From Shinella pollutisoli (GTDB lineage: Bacteria; Pseudomonadota; Alphaproteobacteria; Rhizobiales; Rhizobiaceae), in NCBI RefSeq assembly GCF_024609765.1, contig NZ_JANFDG010000003.1:186001-250000 (forward strand): a DNA stretch of 64,000 bases, read 5' to 3'. How positions within the stretch are numbered: the first letter of the stretch is position 1; every line of letters starts with the position of its first letter. Both the position numbers and the translations under genes were made by a program. Below are positions 31,093 through 39,482 of this stretch, piece by piece. Under the pieces are notes generated by a model. It did not search any database and had not been told where the DNA came from. It worked only from the letters and a program-made list of their open reading frames with translations.

Positions 31093-31119
31093 AAAGCCGC
31101 CGGTTCGCCCGGCGGCTTT
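31093..31119 (+). terminator. Intrinsic terminator of rplS
   Basis: AAAGCCGCCGG (31093-31103) pairs with CCGGCGGCTTT (31109-31119) around a five-base loop, followed by further T residues (TTC). An eleven-pair stem with a T-run, 31 bases after the rplS stop. Confidence 0.9.
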
Positions 31120-31215
31120 TTCGTCGCGCGCGTCCGCAGCGCTGCCCGCAAGCCTTGCCTGCCTCCCCGCACCTGTGACAGTGTGCCGGCGCCACAATTC
31201 CAGGAGCATGTCCCG

Positions 31216-32013
31216 ATGGTTTCCCGCCGCGCCGTCCTTGCAGGCCTTGCCGCCGTTGCCCTTCTGCCCGCCGCCGCCCTTGCCGCCGACCTGCCGGACC
31301 TCGGCGGGCGTACGGTCGTCGTCGCCACCGAGAACGCCTATCCGCCGCTACAGTTCGTCGACCCGAAGACGGGCGAGCAGGTGGGCTGGGAATACGACGC
31401 GATGAACGAGATCGCCAGGCGCCTCAATTTCAAGGTCGAGTACCAGAACGTCAGCTGGGACGCGATGATCCAGGCGGTCTCCGACGACCAGTACAACATC
31501 GGCATGACCGGCATCACCATCAAGGACGACCGCAAGGAGAAGGTCGACTTCTCCGATCCCTACATGCGCTCGCAGCAGTTCATGCTGGTGCGCGCCGACG
31601 AGACGCGCTTTGCCGATGCGAAGTCCTTCGCCGCCGTCGAGGACGGGCTGGTCGGCGCGCAGCCGGGCACCTCGCCCTTCTATACCGCCGTCTACGAGAT
31701 CCTCGACGGCAACGAGCAGAACCCGCGCATAAAGCTGTTCGAGACCTTCGGCGCGACGGTGCAGGCGCTGCAGGCGGGTGACGTCGACCTCGTGCTCACC
31801 GACAGCGTGGCGGCGAACGGCTACGTGCAGGCCTCGGGCGGCAAGCTGAAGGTGGTGGGCGAGCCGCTCGGCACGGAAGACTTCGGCTTCATCTTTCCGA
31901 AGGGCTCGGACCTCGTCGCTCCGGTCAATGCGGCGATCGCCGCGCTCAAGGCCGACGGCACGCTGGAGGCGCTCGATAAGACGTGGTTCCTCGACTACAA
32001 GATGGGCGAGTAG
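31216..32013 (+). CDS. Amino-acid ABC transporter substrate-binding protein
   Basis: 265 residues from ATG 31216, with AGGAG at about 31202 upstream. A signal peptide occupies about 1-23 (ending AALA). The mature part is a family 3 solute receptor: TVVVATENAYPPLQFVDPK, GWEYDAMNEIARRL, and NIGMTGITIKDDRKEKVDFS. It binds a polar amino acid in the periplasm. The permease follows nine bases downstream. No ATPase gene accompanies the pair. Confidence 0.9.
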   Translation: MVSRRAVLAGLAAVALLPAAALAADLPDLGGRTVVVATENAYPPLQFVDPKTGEQVGWEYDAMNEIARRLNFKVEYQNVSWDAMIQAVSDDQYNIGMTGITIKDDRKEKVDFSDPYMRSQQFMLVRADETRFADAKSFAAVEDGLVGAQPGTSPFYTAVYEILDGNEQNPRIKLFETFGATVQALQAGDVDLVLTDSVAANGYVQASGGKLKVVGEPLGTEDFGFIFPKGSDLVAPVNAAIAALKADGTLEALDKTWFLDYKMGE

Positions 32014-32022
32014 CCGCCGGCC

Positions 32023-32838
32023 ATGGCGCCCGCCTCGCCGGCCGGGACGAAGGCCGACTATCCCTGGTGGCTGGTGGCGCTCGCGGCGATCGCCGCCGTG
32101 CTCGCCGCCGTCATCGTCGCCAACGATCTCTACGCGCAGGTCTTCGGCGTCGTCGTGAAGGGGCTCTGGGTCACGATCTTCGTGACCCTCGTCGGCTTCG
32201 CGCTCGCCACGCTGCTCGGGCTCGGGGTGGCGCTCTTGGCACTTTCCGAGCGGACGGCGCTGCGGCAGGTCGCGCGCTTCTACACGGAAGTGATCCGCGG
32301 CGTGCCGATCCTCGTGCTGCTCTTCTACGTCGCCTTCGTCGGCGCGCCGGCGCTGGTCGCCGCGGTCAATTTCCTCCTCGCGCCGCTCGTCGCCGCGGGT
32401 CTCCTCGAACCGGTGCAGGTGCGCGACGTCTCCTTGATGTGGCGGGCGATCATCGCGCTGACGATCGGCTATTCCGCCTTCATCGCCGAGGTGTTCCGCG
32501 CCGGCATCCAGTCGGTCGACAAGGGGCAGGTCGAGGCGGCGAAGGCGCTCGGGCTCTCGCGCTATCAGCGCTTCCGCCTCGTCGTCTTCCCGCAGGCGAT
32601 CCGCGTCATCCTGCCGCCGCTCGGCAACGACTTCGTGGCGATGGTCAAGGATTCCTCGCTCGTCTCCGTGCTCGGCGTCGCCGACATCACCCAGATGGGC
32701 AAGGTCTACGCCTCCGGCTCCTTCCGCTTCTTCGAGACCTATTCCATCGTCGCCTATGTCTACCTGATCCTCACCATAGGCCTGTCGCTGGCGCTCAGGG
32801 CGTTCGAACGTCGGCTCAGGCGCGGCATCGGCCACTGA
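32023..32838 (+). CDS. Amino-acid ABC transporter permease
   Basis: 271 residues with a HisM/GlnP-type membrane domain. The hallmark cytoplasmic loop is DKGQVEAAKALGLSRYQRF, followed by LVVFPQAIRVILPPLGND, the coupling site for an ABC ATPase. An insert between helices 2 and 3 (LVAAVNFLLAPLVAAGLLEP) makes it longer than the 220-residue minimum. The ATPase must be supplied from elsewhere: the next gene rightward is an isolated small frame and then leuC. Confidence 0.9.
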   Translation: MAPASPAGTKADYPWWLVALAAIAAVLAAVIVANDLYAQVFGVVVKGLWVTIFVTLVGFALATLLGLGVALLALSERTALRQVARFYTEVIRGVPILVLLFYVAFVGAPALVAAVNFLLAPLVAAGLLEPVQVRDVSLMWRAIIALTIGYSAFIAEVFRAGIQSVDKGQVEAAKALGLSRYQRFRLVVFPQAIRVILPPLGNDFVAMVKDSSLVSVLGVADITQMGKVYASGSFRFFETYSIVAYVYLILTIGLSLALRAFERRLRRGIGH

Positions 32839-32883
32839 TTCTTGGCGATTGCCGAAACGTCGAAAAATCGCTATATGCGGGCC

Positions 32884-33000
32884 ATGGAATCCAAGTTCGG
32901 ATGCACGGAAAGGCATGTCGTCGTGCTGCAGGATCACAAGCGCCTGCCGGCACGCTTCTTTGCGCGCGTCTTCGGGGCGCTCACCGGCCGCCTATCCTGA
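32884..33000 (+). CDS. Small ORF, 38 residues, upstream of leuC
   Basis: ATG 32884 to TGA 33000 encodes a short basic peptide (MESKFGCTERHVVVLQD, then HKRLPARFFARVFGALTG). It lies in the gap between the permease and leuC and has no clear ribosome-binding site. It is not a leucine-rich leader peptide of the classical attenuator type: its leucines are scattered. It may be a real small protein or chance; conservation would decide. Confidence 0.3.
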   Translation: MESKFGCTERHVVVLQDHKRLPARFFARVFGALTGRLS

Positions 33001-33073
33001 TCGTCCGCGATCCGGCGGCTGCGCGCTGCCGATTTCCAGTATCTCCTAAACATGCCCAGACGGATGAAGAGCC

Positions 33074-34483
33074 ATGAGCGCACCCCGGACCCTCTATGAC
33101 AAGATCTTCGACGACCACATCGTCAGCCGCCAGGAAGACGGCACCTGTCTTCTCTACATCGACCGTCACCTGGTCCACGAGGTGACGAGCCCGCAGGCCT
33201 TCGAGGGCCTGCGCATGGCCGGCCGCAAGGTCCGCGCGCCGGAGAAGACGCTCGCCGTCGTCGACCACAACGTGCCGACCTCGCCGGACCGCCACCAGGG
33301 CATCAAGAACGAGGAAAGCCGCATCCAGGTCGAGGCGCTGGCGAAGAACGCCGCCGACTTCGGCGTCGAGTATTACTCGGAGCGGGACAAGCGCCAGGGC
33401 ATCGTCCACATCGTCGGCCCGGAGCAGGGCTTCACGCTGCCGGGCATGACCATCGTCTGCGGCGACAGCCACACCTCCACGCACGGCGCCTTCGGCGCGC
33501 TCGCCCACGGCATCGGCACGTCGGAGGTCGAGCACGTGCTCGCCACCCAGACGCTGATCCAGAAGAAGGCGAAGAACATGCTGGTGCGCGTCGACGGCCA
33601 GTTGCCGCCGGGCGTCACCGCCAAGGACATCATCCTCGCCATCATCGGCGAGATCGGCACGGCCGGCGGCACCGGCCACGTCATCGAGTTCGCCGGCGAG
33701 GCGATCCGCTCGCTGTCGATGGAAGGCCGCATGACGATCTGCAACATGACGATCGAGGGCGGCGCGCGCGCCGGGCTGATCGCGCCCGACGAGACGACCT
33801 TCGCCTACATCAAGGACAAGCCGCGCGCGCCGAAGGGCAAGGCGCTGGAGATGGCGCTCGACTACTGGAAGACGCTGCATACCGACGAAGGAGCCCATTT
33901 CGACCGCGTCGTCGTGCTGGATGCCGCCAACCTGCCGCCGATCGTCTCCTGGGGCTCCTCGCCGGAGGACGTCGTCTCGGTGCAGGGCGTCGTGCCGAAC
34001 CCGGACGACATCGAGGACGAGACCAAGCGTTCCTCCAAGTGGCGGGCGCTCGACTACATGGGCCTGAAGCCCGGCACCAGGATGACGGACATCGCCATCG
34101 ACCGCGTCTTCATCGGCTCGTGCACCAACGGCCGCATCGAGGACCTGCGCGCCGTCGCCAAGGTCGTCGCCGGCCGGCAGGTCGCGCCCACCGTCAATGC
34201 CATGATCGTGCCGGGTTCCGGCCTCGTGAAGGAGCAGGCGGAGGCCGAGGGCCTCGACAGGATCTTCAAGGAAGCGGGCTTCGACTGGCGCGAGCCGGGC
34301 TGCTCGATGTGCCTCGCCATGAACGACGACCGGCTGAAGCCGGGCGAGCGCTGCGCCTCGACCTCGAACCGCAACTTCGAGGGCCGCCAGGGCTTCAAGG
34401 GCCGCACGCATCTCGTCTCGCCGGCCATGGCCGCCGCCGCGGCGATTGCCGGTCATTTCGTCGACATCCGCGAATGGCAGTGA
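33074..34483 (+). CDS. leuC: 3-isopropylmalate dehydratase large subunit
   Basis: 469 residues. With LeuD it isomerises 2- to 3-isopropylmalate in leucine synthesis. Cluster-binding cysteines lie in [12 protein letters not shown] and [32 protein letters not shown] is the aconitase-family signature. leuD and leuB are not adjacent, the usual split arrangement in rhizobia. A GC hairpin follows the stop. Confidence 0.96.
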   Translation: MSAPRTLYDKIFDDHIVSRQEDGTCLLYIDRHLVHEVTSPQAFEGLRMAGRKVRAPEKTLAVVDHNVPTSPDRHQGIKNEESRIQVEALAKNAADFGVEYYSERDKRQGIVHIVGPEQGFTLPGMTIVCGDSHTSTHGAFGALAHGIGTSEVEHVLATQTLIQKKAKNMLVRVDGQLPPGVTAKDIILAIIGEIGTAGGTGHVIEFAGEAIRSLSMEGRMTICNMTIEGGARAGLIAPDETTFAYIKDKPRAPKGKALEMALDYWKTLHTDEGAHFDRVVVLDAANLPPIVSWGSSPEDVVSVQGVVPNPDDIEDETKRSSKWRALDYMGLKPGTRMTDIAIDRVFIGSCTNGRIEDLRAVAKVVAGRQVAPTVNAMIVPGSGLVKEQAEAEGLDRIFKEAGFDWREPGCSMCLAMNDDRLKPGERCASTSNRNFEGRQGFKGRTHLVSPAMAAAAAIAGHFVDIREWQ

Positions 34484-34510
34484 TACGGCCGCGTTGCCGT
34501 CGTGATGATG

Positions 34511-34536
34511 GAGGCCGGGGGCATGCTCCCGGCCTC
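34511..34536 (+). terminator. Possible terminator hairpin after leuC
   Basis: GAGGCCGGG (34511-34519) pairs with CCCGGCCTC (34528-34536) around eight bases. No T-run follows, and the next gene starts 20 bases later in the same direction, so it may be only partly effective. Confidence 0.45.
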
Positions 34537-34556
34537 TCCGTCTGCGGGAGACCCTC

Positions 34557-35069
34557 GTGAAACGCCTTCTCCTGCTGCGCCATGCGAAGTCGGCCTGGCC
34601 GGAAGGCGTCGCGGACCGCGACCGGCCGCTCGGCGAGCGCGGCCGCCGTGACGCGCCGCGCATCGGCGCCCATATCGCCGCCGCGGGCCTCCGGCCGGAT
34701 TTCGCGCTGGTGTCGTCCGCGCGGCGCACGCGGGAGACCTGGGCGCTGGTCGAGCCCGCGCTCGGCGGCTCCTGCCCCGCGCGCCTCGCGGACTCGATCT
34801 ACGAGGCCGCCCCGCCCGCCATCCTCGCCGCCGTCCGCGCGGCGCCGGAGGAGGGGGACACGCTCCTCGTCGTCGGCCACAATCCGGGCCTCCAAGACAC
34901 GGCGCTGCTGCTGGCGCCGCAGGGCGCGGCGGAGGCGCTCGCGCGGCTTGCGACGAAGTACCCGACGGCGGGGCTGGCCGTGATCGCCTTCGATATCGGG
35001 AAATGGGCGGATGTCGAGCCGGGCGCGGGCCGGCTCGAGGCGTTCGTCCCGCCGAAGACGCTGCCTTAG
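34557..35069 (+). CDS. SixA-type histidine phosphatase
   Basis: 170 residues from GTG 34557 with GGGAG six bases upstream. It belongs to the histidine phosphatase (phosphoglycerate mutase-like) superfamily: the catalytic RH motif is in LLLLRHAKSAWPEG (His10) and the second histidine in LLVVGHNPGLQD. SixA of E. coli removes phosphate from phosphohistidine in phosphotransfer proteins. The short one-domain form here matches SixA better than phosphoglycerate mutase. Targets in this organism are unknown. Confidence 0.82.
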   Translation: MKRLLLLRHAKSAWPEGVADRDRPLGERGRRDAPRIGAHIAAAGLRPDFALVSSARRTRETWALVEPALGGSCPARLADSIYEAAPPAILAAVRAAPEEGDTLLVVGHNPGLQDTALLLAPQGAAEALARLATKYPTAGLAVIAFDIGKWADVEPGAGRLEAFVPPKTLP

Positions 35070-35113
35070 GCGGGACGGGGGGATCGGGGGCATCGCCTGC
35101 CCCCGAACGCGAC

Positions 35114-35944
35114 TCAGAACGTCGCGGTCATCGGGTCGGGCCCGATGCGATGGCCCTCCTTCTCGAGGCCGGCGAAGGTCTGCATGTCTTCGTCGTCGAG
35201 CCTGAAATCGAAGGCCTTGAAGTTCTCCACGATGCGCGACGGCGTCACCGACTTCGGAATGACCACCAGGCCGTTGTCGATGTGCCAGCGGATGACGACC
35301 TGCGCCGGCGTGCGGCCGTGCTTCCCGGCGATCCCGGCGACCACCGGGTTCTCCAGGAGCTGGCCCTGGCCGAGCGGGCTCCAGGACTGGGTGACGATGC
35401 CGTGCTTCTGGTGGAAGGCGCGTTCCTCCTTCCGCGGGAAGTCGGGATGGAGCTCGATCTGGTTGATGACCGGCATCACGCCCGTCTCGCCGACGATGCG
35501 CTCGATGTGCGGCGGGTTGAAGTTGGAGACGCCGATGGAGCGGACGCGGCCTTCCTCCTTCAGCCGGATGAAGGCCTTCCAGGTATCGACGTAGCGGTCG
35601 CGCTGCGGCGCCGGCCAGTGGATGAGGTAGAGGTCGACGTAGTCGGTGCCGAGGCGCTTCAGGCTGGCGTCGAAGGCGGCGAGCGTCGAATCGAAGCCCT
35701 GATTGGAATTCCACAGCTTGGTGGTGAGGAAGATGTCCTGCCGGGCGACGCCGGAGGCGCGGATGCCCTCGCCGACGCCCTCCTCGTTCTCGTAGATCGC
35801 GGCGGTATCGATATGGCGGTAGCCGGTCTCGAGCGCCACCCTGACGGCGTTGACGGCGGTGTCGTTGGGCGTCCGCCAGACGCCGAGGCCCACCTGCGGA
35901 ATGCGGTTCCCGTCGTGAAAGGCAATGGTCGGTTGATCGATCAT
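35114..35944 (-). CDS. Aldo/keto reductase (2,5-diketo-gluconate reductase type)
   Basis: 276 residues from ATG 35944 with GGAG nine bases upstream. NADPH-dependent carbonyl reductase with a TIM barrel. Visible signature: GYRHIDTAAIYENEEGVGEG (Asp and Tyr of the tetrad), TTKLWNSNQG (Lys), LYLIHWPAP (His), and the C-terminal cofactor segment VVIPKSVTPSRIVENF. The group includes DkgA/DkgB and methylglyoxal reductases; the substrate cannot be fixed. Confidence 0.9.
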   Translation of the reverse strand: MIDQPTIAFHDGNRIPQVGLGVWRTPNDTAVNAVRVALETGYRHIDTAAIYENEEGVGEGIRASGVARQDIFLTTKLWNSNQGFDSTLAAFDASLKRLGTDYVDLYLIHWPAPQRDRYVDTWKAFIRLKEEGRVRSIGVSNFNPPHIERIVGETGVMPVINQIELHPDFPRKEERAFHQKHGIVTQSWSPLGQGQLLENPVVAGIAGKHGRTPAQVVIRWHIDNGLVVIPKSVTPSRIVENFKAFDFRLDDEDMQTFAGLEKEGHRIGPDPMTATF

Positions 35945-36082
35945 CGGAAAGTCTCCATGAAAAATGATGGCGTGCTTGAGCCCGTGAGGGGCTTCCCGTG
36001 GCGCCTTGCAGCCCGGCGACGGTCGGTCCTGATATAGGGAAGGCTGCCGGCGATTGCATCGGGGCGGCCTGTGAAAAAGCCG

Positions 36083-36628
36083 TCACAGGATGCGCACGAC
36101 CGTGCCGCGCCGAAGATGCGGCAGGATGCGAACCATGTCGCGCCGCGCAATGGCGATGCAGCCGGCGGTCGGCTCGTAGCCGGGACGGATGAGGTGGAGG
36201 AAGATCGCCGAGCCGCGATGGCGCCGGCGCCCGGTGACGTTCCAGTCGAGCACGAGGCAGAGGTCGTAGAGCCCGTCCGCCCGGTGCATCTCCTCGTGGC
36301 TCGGGCGGAAGGGCGCGCGCACGAGGCGGTTGTAGCACGGATGGTCCGGCGCGTCGCACCACAGCATCGACGGGGCGATGCGGCGAAGCGGCAGCGCCGT
36401 CGGCGGCCTGTCGACGCGGTCGCCGCGCAGGAAGCCGGAGAGCAGCGCCATGGCGGCGATCGGGGTCGCGCCGTCGCCCTCCCGCTTGCGGCTCGTGCGC
36501 CCGCTGCGGCCGATCGCCGCCGGGATGCGGAGCGGGCCGAACTGGAGGATCGCCCGGCTCCTGCGGCCGGACGCCGGGCGGACGAGGACGGTCTTCACGA
36601 AATGTTCAGGGGATTTGATCGCCTTCAT
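36083..36628 (-). CDS. L,D-transpeptidase (YkuD domain) without obvious signal peptide
   Basis: 181 residues from ATG 36628 with GAGGCGGG upstream; an earlier in-frame ATG at 36742 would run into the response regulator gene. The C-terminal half has the YkuD catalytic pattern: a histidine in RGSAIFLHLIRPGYEPTAGC, with the nucleophile cysteine in PTAGCIAI. Such enzymes cross-link peptidoglycan or attach outer-membrane proteins to it. The N-terminus is basic and lacks a hydrophobic segment, which is odd for an envelope enzyme. Divergent from the response regulator over 100 bases. Confidence 0.75.
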   Translation of the reverse strand: MKAIKSPEHFVKTVLVRPASGRRSRAILQFGPLRIPAAIGRSGRTSRKREGDGATPIAAMALLSGFLRGDRVDRPPTALPLRRIAPSMLWCDAPDHPCYNRLVRAPFRPSHEEMHRADGLYDLCLVLDWNVTGRRRHRGSAIFLHLIRPGYEPTAGCIAIARRDMVRILPHLRRGTVVRIL

Positions 36629-36728
36629 GCTTGCCCGCCTCGCTCGCGCCTCTCTTGCCTGCGCCATCAGCGCACTTGCCAAAAGCGTCGATTCACCTAC
36701 TTTCCAGAGGAATGCCGAGAGGTAAAGC

Positions 36729-37412
36729 ATGACATCCCGCACGATCCTTCTTGTCGACGACGACGACGACCTTCGCGAGACCCTCGTGGAACAGCTCTCG
36801 CTCTACGAGGAGTTCGGCACGCTGGAGGAGACGACGGCCGCCAAGGGCATGCAGACGGCGCGGGCTACCCAGGTCGACCTGCTGATCATGGACGTGGGCC
36901 TGCCCGACATGGACGGGCGCGAGGCGGTGAAGCTGTTGCGCAAGGGCGGCTTCAAGGCGCCGATCGTCATGCTGACCGGCCACGACACCGATTCGGACAC
37001 GATCCTCGGCCTGGAGGCGGGCGCCAACGACTACGTGACGAAGCCCTTCCGCTTCGCCGTGCTGCTCGCCCGCATCCGCGCGCAGCTGCGCCAGCACGAG
37101 AGCAGCGAGGACGCGACCTTCAGCGTCGGCCCCTACACGTTCAAGCCCGGACAGAAGCTGCTCACCACCGAGAGCGGCCAGAAGATCCGCCTGACGGAGA
37201 AGGAGGCGGCGATCATCCGCTACCTCTACCGCGCCGACCAGAAGGTGGTGACGCGCGACGTGCTGCTGGAGGAGGTCTGGGGCTACAATTCCGGCGTGAC
37301 GACGCACACGCTGGAGACCCATGTCTACCGTCTCCGGCAGAAGATCGAGCGGGACCCTTCCAATGCGGAGATTCTCGTGACAGAGAACGGCGGCTACAAG
37401 ATTGTCCCCTGA
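36729..37412 (+). CDS. OmpR/PhoB-family response regulator
   Basis: 227 residues. Receiver domain (1-120) with acidic pocket DDDDD at 10-14, phosphoacceptor D55 in LLIMDVGLPDMDG, the switch threonine in MLTGHD and lysine in DYVTKPF. The C-terminal winged helix (about 130-227) ends ILVTENGGYKIVP. No histidine kinase gene is adjacent. GAGAGG lies six bases before the ATG. It is followed by a cNMP-binding protein 23 bases downstream, so the two are probably cotranscribed. Confidence 0.92.
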   Translation: MTSRTILLVDDDDDLRETLVEQLSLYEEFGTLEETTAAKGMQTARATQVDLLIMDVGLPDMDGREAVKLLRKGGFKAPIVMLTGHDTDSDTILGLEAGANDYVTKPFRFAVLLARIRAQLRQHESSEDATFSVGPYTFKPGQKLLTTESGQKIRLTEKEAAIIRYLYRADQKVVTRDVLLEEVWGYNSGVTTHTLETHVYRLRQKIERDPSNAEILVTENGGYKIVP

Positions 37413-37435
37413 GACGTAAGTAAGGAGCGCCCGCC

Positions 37436-37891
37436 GTGGCTCTCAGCGACGACATCGCCCTTCTTTCCCGCGTGCCGCTCTTCGCCGGCTTTTCCGACGA
37501 CAAGCTCCGGCTGATGGCGTTCGGCGCCGAGCGCCGGCGACTGGTCGAGGGGCAGACCCTCTTCCGCGAGGGCGCCTCGGCCGATTGCGGCTTCGTGGTG
37601 GCGAGCGGCATCTTCCGGCTGACCTCGACCGCCCGCGACGGCTCGCTGCGCGAGGAGGGAGAGGCGGGCGAAGGCACGCTGCTCTCGGAAATCGCGATGA
37701 TCTCGGCCGTCGAGCGCAAATACACGGCGACCGCGCTCACCGACGGCGAGGTGATCCGCATCAACCGCCCGCTCTTCCGGCGCATGCTGGAGGAATATCC
37801 GGACGTGGCGCTGATGGTCGACGCGCGCATCCGGGAGAACCTCGCCGCGATGATCGACGGGATCCGCGGGCTTGCGGGGCGGTTTGCCTGA
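37436..37891 (+). CDS. Stand-alone cyclic-nucleotide-binding domain protein
   Basis: 151 residues from GTG 37436 with AAGGAG upstream. The whole protein is one Crp-type cNMP-binding fold (LLSRVPLFAGFSDDKLRLM, then FREGASADCGFVVASG, GTLLSEIAMISAVERKYTATA). There is no DNA-binding helix-turn-helix; Crp/Fnr proteins are about 230 residues. The phosphate-binding cassette is loosely conserved (GTLLSEIAMI in place of FGELAL), so nucleotide binding is not certain. Likely a sensory partner; cotranscription with the response regulator is inferred. Confidence 0.8.
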   Translation: MALSDDIALLSRVPLFAGFSDDKLRLMAFGAERRRLVEGQTLFREGASADCGFVVASGIFRLTSTARDGSLREEGEAGEGTLLSEIAMISAVERKYTATALTDGEVIRINRPLFRRMLEEYPDVALMVDARIRENLAAMIDGIRGLAGRFA

Positions 37892-37899
37892 AACGATGA

Positions 37900-38706
37900 T
37901 CAGAAGATGAATTCGGCGATCACCGGCACATGGTCGGACGGCCGTTCCCAGCCGCGGGCCTCGCGAATCACCGAAATGCCGGCGAGATGCGGCTCCAGGT
38001 CGGCCGAGGACCAGATGTGGTCGAGGCGGCGGCCCTTGTCGGCGGCCGCCCAGTCGGCGGCGCGGTAGCTCCACCACGTGTAGAGCTTCTCCTGCGCCGG
38101 CACCTTGCGGCGCATCAGGTCGACCCAGGCGCCCTTCGTCATCACCTCGATGAGGCCCGCGGTCTCCACCGGCGTGTGGCTGACGATCTTCAGGAGCTGC
38201 TTGTGCGACCAGACGTCGTGCTCGAGCGGCGCGATGTTGAGGTCGCCGACGAGGATCGAGGAGATGCCGGCTTCGGCCTCGGCGTGCAGGAGCTTCATCT
38301 CCTCGATGAAATCGAGCTTGTGGCCGAATTTCGGGTTGATCGTGCGGTCCGGCTCGTCGCCGCCGGCCGGCACGTAGAAATTATGCAGCCGGATCGACTT
38401 GCCGCGGTGGTGGAAGAGCACGGAGACGTGGCGCGCGTCGCCGACGCCGCAATAGTCGCGCCGCTCGACGAGCTCGGTGAGCGGCAGGCGCGAGACGGTG
38501 GCGACGCCGTGATAGCCCTTCTGGCCGTGGATGACGATGTGCTCGTAGCCGAGCGCCTTCAGCGGCTTCATCGGAAAGAGGTCGTTCGGGCACTTGGTCT
38601 CCTGCAGGCACAGGATGTCGGGCGACCAGGTCTTCAGGAAATGCTCGACGAGCGGCATGCGCAGCCGCACCGAGTTGATGTTCCACGTCGCGATCGAAAG
38701 TGCCAT
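37900..38706 (-). CDS. xthA: Exodeoxyribonuclease III
   Basis: 268 residues. AP endonuclease and 3'-5' exonuclease of base-excision repair. Metal and catalytic residues are visible: NINSVR near the start, LCLQETK, GDLNIAPLEHDVW, RLDHIWSS, and the terminal DHVPVIAEF. Downstream of lolA on the same strand with a GC hairpin between them. Confidence 0.94.
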   Translation of the reverse strand: MALSIATWNINSVRLRMPLVEHFLKTWSPDILCLQETKCPNDLFPMKPLKALGYEHIVIHGQKGYHGVATVSRLPLTELVERRDYCGVGDARHVSVLFHHRGKSIRLHNFYVPAGGDEPDRTINPKFGHKLDFIEEMKLLHAEAEAGISSILVGDLNIAPLEHDVWSHKQLLKIVSHTPVETAGLIEVMTKGAWVDLMRRKVPAQEKLYTWWSYRAADWAAADKGRRLDHIWSSADLEPHLAGISVIREARGWERPSDHVPVIAEFIF

Positions 38707-38709
38707 TCA

Positions 38710-38733
38710 ACGCCCCCTGCTGTTCGGGGGCGT
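38710..38733 (-). terminator. Hairpin between lolA and xthA
   Basis: ACGCCCCC (38710-38717) pairs with GGGGGCGT (38726-38733) around eight bases. It lies in the 62-base gap after lolA and immediately before the xthA ATG at 38706. A long T-run is lacking, so it may shape the 5' end of xthA mRNA and not be a terminator. Confidence 0.4.
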
Positions 38734-38768
38734 CTTAGCGCATGGGGCGGCAAACGGAAACGAAAACC

Positions 38769-39428
38769 TCACTTCGAGCCGCGGTTGCGCACCTCGTCAT
38801 AGGGGATGGCGAAGACCTTGTCGTCCAGCGGCACGCCGGTCTGGACGTTGAAGATCATCACGGACGTGTCCTTGCCCTGCGCGTCGGTGATCGTCCACTG
38901 GCGCAGGTCGTAGGTCTTCGGGTCGAACATCATGGTGATGGTCGAATCGCCGAACATGGTCTTGTCGCCGAGCACGATGGTGGTGAGGTCCGCCTCCTCC
39001 TTGACCGAGCGCACCATCTTGGCCGAGAGGTCGATCTTCTCGCCGAGCAGCAGGTTGAGCGGGGTCTTGGAGAGCGGGTAGATGTCCCAGGTCTTGAGCT
39101 TGCGGTTGCCGATCACCACCGACTTGCCGTCGGCGATGACGCGCATCGGCGAGGGGTCCTCGTAGTTGAAGCGGATCTTGCCGGGGCGGTTGATGTAGAA
39201 CTTGCCGCCGGTCTGCTCGCCGCGCGGGCCGAACTGCACGAACTCGCCCATCATCGTCTTCACCGAGGCGAAGTGGTCGGCGATCTTCTGCGCGGCGCCG
39301 CCGGCCTGCGCCGAGGCATCGGCGGGAACGAGCGCGGAGAGGCCCGCGACCAGCGCGAAGGCGAAAAGGCCGGTGAAGCCGCGACGGGTGAGGGCCGTGC
39401 CTGCGCGGCCCGATTCGGTTCGGATCAT
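38769..39428 (-). CDS. lolA: Outer-membrane lipoprotein carrier protein LolA
   Basis: 219 residues from ATG 39428, chosen because AAGGAG lies six bases upstream; that site is itself inside an earlier in-frame ATG (39443). A twin-arginine-like or Sec signal (TRRGFTGLFAFALVAGL) ends near ASAQ. The mature protein has LolA features: KIADHFASVKTMMGEFVQFG, GGKFYINRPGKIRFNYEDP, and WTITDAQG. It ferries lipoproteins across the periplasm. Downstream of ftsK, as in many alphaproteobacteria. Confidence 0.92.
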   Translation of the reverse strand: MIRTESGRAGTALTRRGFTGLFAFALVAGLSALVPADASAQAGGAAQKIADHFASVKTMMGEFVQFGPRGEQTGGKFYINRPGKIRFNYEDPSPMRVIADGKSVVIGNRKLKTWDIYPLSKTPLNLLLGEKIDLSAKMVRSVKEEADLTTIVLGDKTMFGDSTITMMFDPKTYDLRQWTITDAQGKDTSVMIFNVQTGVPLDDKVFAIPYDEVRNRGSK

Positions 39429-39482
39429 GTCGGTCTCCTTCATGTCGTTCTGATGCCCGCCAAAGGCGGCGCCATGATGGCG

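Noticed and set aside
32839-33073. Leucine attenuator before leuC
   Set aside because: The small frame has no run of leucine codons and no terminator/antiterminator pair with a T-run is visible.
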